Assembly: GCA_947846985.1 (NCBI GenBank)
Contig: CANTUZ010000027.1
Coordinates: 2,090,957 to 2,154,956, forward strand
Reading direction: 5' to 3'
Source: Fratercula arctica
Lineage: Eukaryota; Chordata; Aves; Charadriiformes; Alcidae
Length of the DNA stretch: 64,000 bases
Part shown: positions 25,180 through 36,578 of the stretch, in pieces
How the letters are laid out: each line of letters starts with the position of its first letter
How positions within the stretch are numbered: the stretch's first letter is position 1
Made by a program: the position numbers and the translations under genes
Notes under the pieces: generated by a model
Databases searched by the model: none
What the model was told of the DNA's origin: nothing
What the model saw: the letters and a program-made list of their open reading frames with translations, nothing else

Positions 25180-27999
25180 CTCTGGGAACTGCTTGCATCG
25201 CCCCACAGACCTTGGGTCTCTCGCCTCTCCTGGCGCTTTCAGCCTCAAAACCACCATTGCTCATTTATTCTGTGGTTGGCCTCAAAAAACCCAATTGTCC
25301 CGATATTGCTGCCATGTGCAAGTGGCCACGTGGGAAAACTGTGGCTTGTCTTAAATGTCTCTGGGAACCGCTTTTATCCCACCACAGACCTTGGGGCTCT
25401 GGGCTCTCCTGGCACCTTCAGCCTCAAAACCCACCATTTCTCACTCCCCCAGGACCAGCCTCAAAGAAGTCAAATGTCCGGAGATTGCTGCCACGCCCAA
25501 GAAGCCACGAGGGAAAACCGTCGCTTGTTTTGAAGTTTTCCTGGATCCGCTTGTATCACCCCACAGACCTTGGGTCTCTCGGCTTTCCTGGCGCCTTCAG
25601 CCTCAAAACCACCATTGCTCACTTATTCTGTGGTTGGCCTCAAAAATACCAAATGTCCCAAGATTGCTGCCATGTGCAAGTGGCCACGAGGGAAAACTGC
25701 GCTTGTTTTAAAGGTCTCTGGGAAACGCTTTTATCCCACCACAGACCTTGGGGCTCTGGGCTCTCCTGGCACCTCCATTCTCAAAACCAGCATTTCTCAC
25801 TCCCCCCAGGACCAGCCTCAAAAACCCCAATTGTCCCAAAATTGCTGCCACGCCCAAGAAGCCACAAGGGAAAACCGTCGCTTGTTTTGAATTTTTCCTG
25901 GAACCGCTTGCATCGCCCCACAGACCTTGGGTCTCTCGGCTCTCCTGGCACCTTCAGCCTCAAAACCACCATTGCTCACTTATTCTGTGGTTGGCCTCAA
26001 AAACCCCAATTGTCCCGATATTGCTGCCATGTCCAAGTGGCCATGTGGGAAAACTGTGGCTTGTCTTAAAGGTCTCTGGGAACCACTTTTATCCCACCAC
26101 AGACATTGGGGCTCTGGGCTCTTCTGGCGCCTTCAGCCTTAAAACCACCCATTCTCACTCCCCCCAGGACCAGCCTCAAAAAACCCAATTGTCCCGATAT
26201 TGCTACCATTTCCAAGCAGCCACCTGGGAAAACTGCGGCTTATTATAAAGGTGTCTGGGAACCTCTTGCATTGCCCCACAGACCTTTGGTCTCTGGGCTT
26301 TCCTGGCGCTTTCAGCCTCAAAAACCACTCCTTCTCACTCCTGCCAGGGCCGGCCTCAAAAATAGCAAAAATACCAAAATTGCTGCCACGCCCAAGAAGC
26401 CACGAGGGAAAACCGTGGCTTGTTTTGAAGTTTTCCTGGAACCACTTGCATCACCCCACAGACCTTGGGTCTCTCGGCTCTCCTGGCGCCTTCAGCCTCA
26501 AAACCACCATTGCTCACTTATTCTGTGGTTGGCATCAAAAACCCCAATTGTCCCGATATTGCTGCCATGTGCAAGTGGCCACGAGGGAAAACTGTGGCTT
26601 GTTTTGAAGGTCTCTGGGAACCGCTTTTATGCCACCACAGACCTTGGGGCTCTGGGCTCTCCTGGCGCCTTCAGCCTCAAAACCACCCTTTCTCACTCCC
26701 CCCAGGACCAGCCTCAAAAAAGTCAAATGTCCGGACATTGGTGCCACGATGAAAAAATCGTCGCTTGTTTTGAAGTTTTTACTGGAACCGCTTTTATCCC
26801 ACCACAGACCTTGGGTCTCTCGACTCTCCTGGCGCTTTCAGCCGCAAAAGCACCATTGCTCACTTATTGTCTGGTTGGCCTCAAAAATACCAAAACTCCA
26901 AAGATTGCTGCCACGTCCAAGCAGCCACGAGGGAAAACTGTGGCTTGTTTTAAAGGTCTCTGGGAACCGCTTTTATGCCACCACAGACCTTGGGTCTCTG
27001 GGCTCTCCCGGCTCTTTTAGCCTCAAAACCGCCGTTGCTCACTTATTCTGTGGTTGGGCTCAAAAAACCCAATTGTCCCGATATTGCTGCCATGTGCAAG
27101 TGGCCATGTGGGAAAACTGTGGCCTCTTTTAAAGGTCTCTGGGAACCGCTTTTATCCCACCACAGACCTTGGGGCTCTGGGCTCTCCTGGCGCCTTCAGC
27201 CTCAAAACCACCATTGCTCACTTATTGCGGGCTTGGCCTCAAAAATTCCAAACGTCCCAAAATTGCTGCCACGCCCAAGAAGCCACGAGGGAAAACCGTC
27301 GCTTGTTTTGAAGTTTTCCTGGAACCACTTGCATCGCCCCACACACTTTGGGGCTCCCGGCTTTCCTGGCAATTTCAGCCTGAAAAACCACTCTTTCCCA
27401 CTCCTGCCAGGGCCGGCCTGAAAAATAGCAAACATCCCAAAATTGCTGCCACGCCCAAGAATCCACGAAGGAAAACCGTGGCTTGTTTTGAAGTTTTCCT
27501 GGAACCGCTTGCATCGCCTCACAGACCTTGGGGCTCTGGCCTCTCCTGGCGCCTTCAGCCTCAAAACCACCATTGCTCACTTATTCTGTGGTTGGCCTCA
27601 AAAACCCCAATTGTCCCCATATTGCTGCCATGTGCAAGTGGCCACGTGGGAAAACTGTGGCTTGTTTTGAAGGTCTCTGGGAACCGCTTTTATGCCACCA
27701 CAGACCTTGGGGCTCTGGGCTCTCCTGGCGCCTTCAGCCTCAAAACCACCCTTTCTCACTCCCCCCAGGACCAGCCTCAAAAAAGTCAAATGTCCGGACA
27801 TTGCTGCCACGATGAAAAAATCGTCGCTTGTTTTGAAGTTTTCCTGGAACCGCTTTTATCCCACCACAGACCTTGGGTCTCTCGGCTCTCCTGGCGCTTT
27901 CAGCCTCAAAAGCACCATTGCTCACTTATTGTCTGGTTGGCCTCAAAAATACCAAAACTCCAAAGATTGCTGCCACGCCTAAGCAGCCACGAGGGAAAA

Positions 28000-30900
28000 C
28001 TGTGGCTTGTTTTAAAGGTCTCTGGGAACCGCTTGCATCCCCACTCAGAACTTTGGTTTCTAGGCTTTCCTGGTGCCTCCAGGCTCAAAAATAGCATTTG
28101 TCACTTATACCAAACGTCCCAAGATTCATGTTACCCCCAATCAGCCATGTACGAAAACCATGGCTTCTTGTAAATGTCTCTGGGAACTGCTTGCATCGCC
28201 CCACAGACCTTGGGGCTCTGGGCTCTCCTGGCGCCTTCAGCCTCAAAACAACCATTGCTCACTTATTCTGTGGTTGGCCTCAAAAACCCCAATTGTCCCG
28301 ATATTGCTGCCATGTGCAAGTGGCCACGTGGGAAAACTGTGGCTTTTTTTAAATGTCTGTGGGAACCGCTTTTATCCCACCAGAGACCTTGGGTCTCTCG
28401 GCTGTCCTGGCACCTTCATCCTCAAAAACCACCCTTTCTCACTCCCCCGAGGACCAGCATGAAAAAACCCCAATTGTCCCGATATTGCTACCATATCCAG
28501 GCATCCACGAGGGAAAACTCTGGCTTGGTTTAAAGGTCTCTGGGAACTGCTTGCATTGTCCCAGAGACAGTTGGTCTCTGGGCTTTCGTGGCGCTTTCAG
28601 CCTCAAAAACCACTCTTTCTCAGTCCTGCCAGGGCCAGCCTCAAAACTAGCAAACATCCCAAAACTGCTGCCACGCCCAAGCAGCCAGGAGGGAAAATCG
28701 TCGCTTGTTTTGAATTTTTCCTGGAACCGCTTGCATCGCCCCACAGACCTTGGGGCTCTGGGCTCTCCTGGCGCCTTCAGCCTCAAAACAACCATTGCTC
28801 ACTTATTCCGTGGTTGGCCTCAAAAACCCCAATTGTCCCGATATTGCTGCCATGTGCAAGTGGCCACGAGGGAAAACTGTGGCTTGTTTTGAAGGTCTCT
28901 GGGAACCGCTTTTATGCCACCACAGACCTTGGGGCTCTGGGCTCTCCTGGCGCCTTCAGCCTCAAAACCACCATTGCTCACTTATTCCGGGCTTGGCCTC
29001 AAAAATTCCAAACGTCCTAAAATTGCTGCCATGCCCAAGAATCCACGAAGGAAAACCGTGGCTTGTTTTGAAGCTTTCCTGGAACCGCTTGCATCGCCTC
29101 ACAGACCTTGGGGCTCTGGCCTCTCCTGGCGCCTTCAGCCTCAAAACCACCATTGCTCAATTATTCTGTGGTTGGCCTCAAAAATACCAAACGTCCCAAG
29201 ATTGCTGCCACGCCCAAGAAGCCACGAGGGAAAACCATCGCTTGTTTTGAAGTTTTCCTGGAACCGCTTGCATCGCCCCACAGACCTTGGGGCTCTGGGC
29301 TCTCCTGGCGCCTTCAGCCTCAAAACCACCATTGCTCACTTTTTCTGTGGTTGGCCTCAAAAACCCCAATTGTCCCGATATTGCTGCCATGTGCAAGTGG
29401 ACACGAGGGAAAACTGTGGCTTTTTTTAAAGGTCTCTGGGAACCGCTTTTATCCCACCAGAGGCCTTGGGGCTCTGGGCTCTCCTGGCGCCTCCAGCCTC
29501 AAAACCACCATTGCTCACTTATTCTGTGGTTGGCCTCAAAAAACCCAATTGTCCCGGTATTGCTGCCACGCCCAAGCAGCCACGAGGGAAAACTGTCGCT
29601 TGCTCTAAAGGTCTCTGGGAACGGCTTTTATCCCACCACAGACCTTGGGGCTCTGGGCTCTCCTGGTGCCTTCAGCCTCAAAACCACCATTTCTCACTCC
29701 CCCCAGGACTAGCCTCAAAAAAGTCAAATGTCCGGAGATTGCTGCCACGCCCAAGAAGCCACGAGGGAAAACCGTCGCTTGTTTTCAATTTTTCCTGGAA
29801 CCGCTTTCATCCCCCCACAGACCTTCGGTCCCTCGGCTCTCCTGGCGCCTTCAGCCTCAAAACCACCATTGCTCACTTATTCTGTGGTTGGCCTCAAAAA
29901 ACCCAATTGTCCCGATATTGCTGCCATGTGCAAGTGGCCACGTGGGAAAACTGTGGCTTGTTTTGAAGGTCTCTGGGAACCGCTTTTATCCCACCACAGA
30001 CCTTGGGGCTCTGGGCTCTCCTGGCGCCTTCAGCCTCAAAACCACCCTTTCTCACTCCCCCCAGGACCAGCCTCAAAAAAGTCAAATGTCCGCAGATTGC
30101 TGCCACGCCCAAGAAGCCACGAGGGAAAACCATCGCCTGTTTTGAAGTTTTCCTGGAACCGCTTGCATCGCCCAAGAGACCTTGGGGCTCTGGCCTCTCC
30201 TGGCGCCTTCAGCCTCAAAACCACCATTGCTCACTTATTCTGTGGTTGGCCTCAAAAAACCAAAATGTCCCAATACTGATGCCATGTGCAAGTGGCCACG
30301 AGGGAAAACTGTGGCTTGTTTTAAAGGTCTCTGGGAAATGCTTGCATCGCCCCACAGACCTTTGGTCTCTGGGCTTTCCTGCCGCTTTCAGCCTCAAAAA
30401 CGACTCTTTCTCACTCCCGCCAGGGCCAGCCTCAAAATAACAAACATGCCAAAATTGCTGCCACGCCCCAGCAGCCACGAGGGAAAGCTGTGGCTTGTTT
30501 TAAATGTCTCTGGGAACCGCTTTTATGCCACCAGAGACCGTGGGGCTCTGGGCTCTCCTGGCGCCTTCAGCCTCAAAACCACCCTTTCTCACTCCCCCCA
30601 GGACCAGCCTCAAAAAACCCAATTGTCCCGGTATTGCTGCCACGCCGAAGCAGCCACGAGGGAAAACTGTGGCTTGTTTTAAATGTCTCTGGGAACCGCT
30701 TTTATCCCACCACAGACCCTGGGTCTCTGGGCTCTCCTGGCGACTTCAGCCTCAAAACAACCATTGCTCACTTATTCTGTGGTTGGCCTCAAAAACCCTA
30801 ATTGTCCCGATATTGCTACCATATCAAAGCAGCCACCTGGGAAAACTTTGGCTTATTTTAAAGGTCTCTGGGAACCTCTTGCATTGCCCCACAGACCCTT

Positions 30901-31385
30901 GGTCTCTGGGCTTTCCTGGCGCTTTCAGCCTCAAAAACCACTCCTTCTCACTCCCACCAGGGCCGGCCTCAAAAAAGTCAAATGTGCGGAGATTGCTGCC
31001 ACGCCCAAGAAGCCACGAGGGAAAACCGTCACTTGTTTTGAAGTTTTCCTGGAACCGCTTGCATCGCCCCACAGACCTTGGGGCTCTGGGGTCTCCTGGC
31101 ACTTTCAGCCTCAAAAAAACGCACCATTTCTCACTCCCCCCAGGACCAGCCTCAAAAGTCAAATGTCCGGAGATTGCTGCCACGCCCAAGAAGCCACGAG
31201 GGAAAACCATCGCTTGTTTTGAATTTTTTCTGGATCCCCTTGCATCGCCCCACAGACCTTTGGTCCCTCGGCTCTCCTGGCGCCTTCAGCCTCAAAACCA
31301 CCATTGTTCACTTATTCTGTGGTTGGCCTCAAAAAACCCAATTGTCCCGATATTGCTGCCACGCCCAAGCAGCCACGAGGGAAAA
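28000..31385. repeat. 3,386-bp (19-monomer) higher-order repeat, copy 1
   Basis: Monomer order and sequence repeat at an exact offset of 3,386 bp over the full length. Examples are 28962-29153 against 32348-32539, and 29466 against 32852. Private features such as CACTTTTTCTGTGG, GAAACTTTGG and ATCCAGGCATCCACGAGG occur in both copies. Confidence 0.92.
28036..28177. repeat. Divergent D-type satellite monomer (6)
   Basis: Same diagnostic D segments. Start of the homogeneous 3,386-bp higher-order repeat. Has GCCATGTACGAAAACC where older copies have GCCATGTGGGAAAACC. Confidence 0.85.
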
Positions 31386-34300
31386 CTGTGGCTTGTTTTA
31401 AAGGTCTCTGGGAACCGCTTGCATCCCCCCTCAGAACTTTGGTTTCTAGGCTTTCCTGGTGCCTCCAGGCTCAAAAATAGCATTTGTCACTTATACCAAA
31501 CATCCCAAGATTCATGTTACCCCCAATCAGCCATGTACGAAAACCATGGCTTGTTGTAAATGTCTCTGGGAACTGCTTGCATCGCCCCACAGACCTTGGG
31601 GCTCTGGGCTCTCCTGGCGCCTTCAGCCTCAAAACAACCATTGCTCACTTATTCTGTGGTTGGCCTCAAAAACCCCAATTGTCCCGATATTGCTGCCATG
31701 TGCAAGTGGCCACGTGGGAAAACTGTGGCTTGTTTTGAAGGTCTCTGGGAACCGCTTTTATCCCACCAGAGACCTTGGGTCTCTCGGCTCTCCTGGCACC
31801 TTCATCCTCAAAAACCACCCTTTCTCACTCCCCCGAGGACCAGCATGAAAAAACCCCAATTGTCCCGATATTGCTACCATATCCAGGCATCCACGAGGGA
31901 AAACTCTGGCTTGGTTTAAAGGTCTCTGGGAACTGCTTGCATTGTCCCAGAGACAGTTGGTCTCTGGGCTTTCGTGGCGCTTTCAGCCTCAAAAACCACT
32001 CTTTCTCAGTCCTGCCAGGGCCAGCCTCAAAACTAGCAAACATCCCAAAACTGCTGCCACGCCCAAGCAGCCAGGAGGGAAAATCGTCGCTTGTTTTGAA
32101 TTTTTCCTGGAACCGCTTGCATCGCCCCACAGACCTTGGGGCTCTGGGCTCTCCTGGCGCCTTCAGCCTCAAAACAACCATTGCTCACTTATTCCGTGGT
32201 TGGCCTCAAAAAAGCCAATTGTCCCGATATTGCTGCCATGTGCAAGTGGCCACGTGGGAAAACTGTGGCTTGTTTTGAAGGTCTCTGGGAACCGCTTTTA
32301 TGCCACCACAGACCTTGGGGCTCTGGGCTCTCCTGGCGCCTTCAGCCTCAAAACCACCATTGCTCACTTATTCCGGGCTTGGCCTCAAAAATTCCAAACG
32401 TCCTAAAATTGCTGCCATGCCCAAGAATCCACGAAGGAAAACCGTGGCTTGTTTTGAAGCTTTCCTGGAACCGCTTGCATCGCCTCACAGACCTTGGGGC
32501 TCTGGCCTCTCCTGGCGCCTTCAGCCTCAAAACCACCATTGCTCAATTATTCTGTGGTTGGCCTCAAAAATACCAAACGTCCCAAGATTGCTGCCACGCC
32601 CAAGAAGCCACGAGGGAAAACCATCGCTTGTTTTGAAGTTTTCCTGGAACCGCTTGCATCGCCCCACAGACCTTGGGGCTCTGGGCTCTCCTGGCGCCTT
32701 CAGCCTCAAAACCACCATTGCTCACTTTTTCTGTGGTTGGCCTCAAAAACCCCAATTGTCCCGATATTGCTGCCATGTGCAAGTGGACACGAGGGAAAAC
32801 TGTGGCTTTTTTTAAAGGTCTCTGGGAACCGCTTTTATCCCACCAGAGGCCTTGGGGCTCTGGGCTCTCCTGGCGCCTCCAGCCTCAAAACCACCATTGC
32901 TCACTTATTCTGTGGTTGGCCTCAAAAAACCCAATTGTCCCGGTATTGCTGCCACGCCCAAGCAGCCACGAGGGAAAACTGTCGCTTGCTCTAAAGGTCT
33001 CTGGGAACGGCTTTTATCCCACCACAGACCTTGGGGCTCTGGGCTCTCCTGGTGCCTTCAGCCTCAAAACCACCATTTCTCACTCCCCCCAGGACTAGCC
33101 TCAAAAAAGTCAAATGTCCGGAGATTGCTGCCACGCCCAAGAAGCCACGAGGGAAAACCGTCGCTTGTTTTCAATTTTTCCTGGAACCGCTTTCATCCCC
33201 CCACAGACCTTCGGTCCCTCGGCTCTCCTGGCGCCTTCAGCCTCAAAACCACCATTGCTCACTTATTCTGTGGTTGGCCTCAAAAAACCCAATTGTCCCG
33301 ATATTGCTGCCATGTGCAAGTGGCCACGTGGGAAAACTGTGGCTTGTTTTGAAGGTCTCTGGGAACCGCTTTTATCCCACCAAAGACCTTGGGGCTCTGG
33401 GCTCTCCTGGCGCCTTCAGCCTCAAAACCACCCTTTCTCACTCCCCCCAGGACCAGCCTCAAAAAAGTCAAATGTCCGCAGATTGCTGCCACGCCCAAGA
33501 AGCCACGAGGGAAAACCATCGCCTGTTTTGAAGTTTTCCTGGAACCGCTTGCATCGCCCAAGAGACCTTGGGGCTCTGGCCTCTCCTGGCGCCTTCAGCC
33601 TCAAAACCACCATTGCTCACTTATTCTGTGGTTGGCCTCAAAAAACCAAAATGTCCCAATACTGATGCCATGTGCAAGTGGCCACGAGGGAAAACTGTGG
33701 CTTGTTTTAAAGGTCTCTGGGAAATGCTTGCATCGCCCCACAGACCTTTGGTCTCTGGGCTTTCCTGCCGCTTTCAGCCTCAAAAACGACTCTTTCTCAC
33801 TCCCGCCAGGGCCAGCCTCAAAAATAACAAACATGCCAAAATTGCTGCCACGCCCCAGCAGCCACGAGGGAAAGCTGTGGCTTGTTTTAAATGTCTCTGG
33901 GAACCGCTTTTATGCCACCAGAGACCGTGGGGCTCTGGGCTCTCCTGGCGCCTTCAGCCTCAAAACCACCCTTTCTCACTCCCCCCAGGACCAGCCTCAA
34001 AAAACCCAATTGTCCCGGTATTGCTGCCACGCCGAAGCAGCCACGAGGGAAAACTGTGGCTTGTTTTAAATGTCTCTGGGAACCGCTTTTATCCCACCAC
34101 AGACCCTGGGTCTCTGGGCTCTCCTGGCGACTTCAGCCTCAAAACAACCATTGCTCACTTATTCTGTGGTTGGCCTCAAAAACCCTAATTGTCCCGATAT
34201 TGCTACCATATCAAAGCAGCCACCTGGGAAAACTTTGGCTTATTTTAAAGGTCTCTGGGAACCTCTTGCATTGCCCCACAGACCCTTGGTCTCTGGGCTT

Positions 34301-34771
34301 TCCTGGCGCTTTCAGCCTCAAAAACCACTCCTTCTCACTCCCACCAGGGCCGGCCTCAAAAAAGTCAAATGTGCGGAGATTGCTGCCACGCCCAAGAAGC
34401 CACGAGGGAAAACCGTCACTTGTTTTGAAGTTTTCCTGGAACCGCTTGCATCGCCCCACAGACCTTGGGGCTCTGGGGTCTCCTGGCACTTTCAGCCTCA
34501 AAAAACGCACCATTTCTCACTCCCCCCAGGACCAGCCTCAAAAGTCAAATGTCCGGAGATTGCTGCCACGCCCAAGAAGCCACGAGGGAAAACCATCGCT
34601 TGTTTTGAATTTTTTCTGGATCCCCTTGCATCGCCCCACAGACCTTTGGTCCCTCGGCTCTCCTGGCGCCTTCAGCCTCAAAACCACCATTGTTCACTTA
34701 TTCTGTGGTTGGCCTCAAAAAACCCAATTGTCCCGATATTGCTGCCACGCCCAAGCAGCCACGAGGGAAAA
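31386..34771. repeat. 3,386-bp (19-monomer) higher-order repeat, copy 2
   Basis: Second, nearly identical copy. Differences from copy 1 are isolated single-base changes and A-run length changes, for example CTCAAAATAACAAAC against CTCAAAAATAACAAAC near 30,430/33,817. Confidence 0.92.
31422..31563. repeat. Divergent D-type satellite monomer (7)
   Basis: Exactly 3,386 bp after copy 6 and nearly identical to it, including the GTACGAAAACC variant. Confidence 0.87.
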
Positions 34772-35930
34772 CTGTGGCTTGTTTTAAAGGTCTCTGGGAA
34801 CCGCTTGCATCCCCCCTCAGAACTTTGGTTTCTAGGCTTTCCTGGTGCCTCCAGGCTCAAAAATAGCATTTGTCACTTATACCAAACATCCCAAGATTCA
34901 TGTTACCCCCAATCAGCCATGTACGAAAACCATGGCTTGTTGTAAATGTCTCTGGGAACTGCTTGCATCGCCCCACAGACCTTGGGGCTCTGGGCTCTCC
35001 TGGCGCCTTCAGCCTCAAAACAACCATTGCTCACTTATTCTGTGGTTGGCCTCAAAAACCCCAATTGTCCCGATATTGCTGCCATGTGCAAGTGGCCACG
35101 TGGGAAAACTGTGGCTTGTTTTGAAGGTCTCTGGGAACCGCTTTTATGCCACCAGAGACCGTGGGGCTCTGGGCTCTCCTGGCGCCTTCAGCCTCAAAAC
35201 CACCCTTTCTCACTCCCCCCAGGACCAGCCTCAAAAAACCCAATTGTCCCGGTATTGCTGCCACGCCGAAGCAGCCACGAGGGAAAACTGTGGCTTGTTT
35301 TAAATGTCTCTGGGAACCGCTTTTATCCCACCACAGACCTTGGGTCTCTCGGCTGTCCTGGCACCTTCATCCTCAAAAACCACCCTTTCTCACTCCCCCG
35401 AGGACCAGCATCAAAAAACCCCAATTGTCCCGATATTGCTACCATATCCAGGCATCCACGAGGGAAAACTCTGGCTTGGTTTAAAGGTCTCTGGGAACTG
35501 CTTGCATTGTCCCAGAGACAGTTGGTCTCTGGGCTTTCGTGGCGCTTTCAGCCTCAAAAACCACTCTTTCTCAGTCCTGCCAGGGCCAGCCTCAAAACTA
35601 GCAAACATCCCAAAACTGCTGCCACGCCCAAGCAGCCAGGAGGGAAAATCGTCGCTTGTTTTGAATTTTTCCTGGAACCGCTTGCATCGCCCCACAGACC
35701 TTGGGGCTCTTGGCTCTCCTGGCGCCTTCAGCCTCAAAAGCACCATTGTTCACTTATTCCGTGGTTGGCCTCAAAAAAGCCAATTGTCCCGATATTGCTG
35801 CCATGTGCAAGTGGCCACGTGGGAAAACTGTGGCTTGTTTTGAAGGTCTCTGGGAACCGCTTTTATGCCACCACAGACCTTGGGGCTCTGGGCTCTCCTG
35901 GCGCCTTCAGCCTCAAAACCACCATTGCTC
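34772..35930. repeat. 3,386-bp higher-order repeat, copy 3 (partial, rearranged)
   Basis: Starts in register with copies 1 and 2. At about 35.12 kb it switches to a monomer otherwise found at about 30.52 and 33.91 kb (GAGACCGTGGGGCTC, CACGCCGAAGCAGCC). At about 35.32 kb it returns to the sequence expected after 28.35 kb, giving one extra monomer (offset 6,951 = 2 x 3,386 + 179). It breaks off near 35.93 kb. Confidence 0.8.
34808..34949. repeat. Divergent D-type satellite monomer (8)
   Basis: Exactly 3,386 bp after copy 7, with the same private variants. Last D unit before the assembly gap. Confidence 0.87.
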
Positions 35931-36378
35931 ACTCCCCCCAGGACCAGCCTCAAAAAAACCCAATTGTCCCGATATTGCTACCATATCGAAGCAGCCACCT
36001 GGGAAAACTGTGGCTTATTTTAAAGGTCTCTGGGAACCTCTTGTATTGTCCCACAGACCGTTGGTCTCTGGGCTTTCCTGGCGCTTTCAGCCTCAAAAAC
36101 CACTCCTTCTCACTCCCACCAGGGCCGGCCTCAAAGTAGCAAACATCCCAGAATTGCTGCCACGCCCCAGCAGCCACGAGGGAAAACTGTGGCTTGTTTC
36201 AAAGGTCTCTCGGACTCGGTTTTATCCCACCACAGACCTTGGGGCTCTGGGCTCTCCTGGTGCCTTCAGCCTCAAAACCACCCTTTCTCACTCCGCCCCG
36301 GGCAAGCCTCAAAAAAGTCATATGTCCGCAGATTGCTGCCACGCCCAAGAAGCCACGAGGGAAAACCATCGCTTGTTT

Positions 36379-36578
36379 NNNNNNNNNNNNNNNNNNNNNN
36401 NNNNNNNNNNNNNNNNNNNNNNNNNNNNNNNNNNNNNNNNNNNNNNNNNNNNNNNNNNNNNNNNNNNNNNNNNNNNNNNNNNNNNNNNNNNNNNNNNNNN
36501 NNNNNNNNNNNNNNNNNNNNNNNNNNNNNNNNNNNNNNNNNNNNNNNNNNNNNNNNNNNNNNNNNNNNNNNNNNNNNN
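36379..36578. other. Assembly gap, 200 N
   Basis: Exactly 200 undetermined bases separate the satellite array from the TCCA/TCCC microsatellite. A round 200 usually marks a scaffolding gap of unknown true size, so the adjacency of the two sides is not established by sequence. Confidence 0.99.

Larger units (their letters stand above)
1..36378. repeat. 179-bp tandem satellite array (about 203 monomers)
   Basis: The whole stretch is head-to-tail copies of one unit. The landmark TTCAGCCTCAAAA recurs at about 799, 979, 1158, 1336, 1516, 1695 and 1875, giving a period of 177-180 bp. Each monomer holds a second CCTCAAAA about 40 bp later, a GCTGCCA(T/C)G box, GGGAAAA(C)TGTGGCTTG, CTGGGAACCGCTT and CACAGACCTTGGG. 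At least four families are visible by the segment after CAGCCTCAAAA: A (CACTTATTCTGTGGTTGGCC), B (CTTTCTCACTCCCCCCAGG then GTCAAATGTCCGGAG), C (CTCACTCCTGCCAGGGCCGG), and a divergent D (CACTTATACCAAAC). No other sequence interrupts the array. The length and head-to-tail order fit centromeric or pericentromeric satellite DNA, but no functional proof is visible. Open frames up to 484 codons cross the array in several frames on both strands. They are not genes, because 179 is not a multiple of 3 and their translations simply repeat the monomer. Confidence 0.97.

Noticed and set aside
1..36378. CENP-B box within the monomer
   Set aside because: I looked for TTCG followed at the right spacing by a CGGG core and did not find it in the common monomer families.
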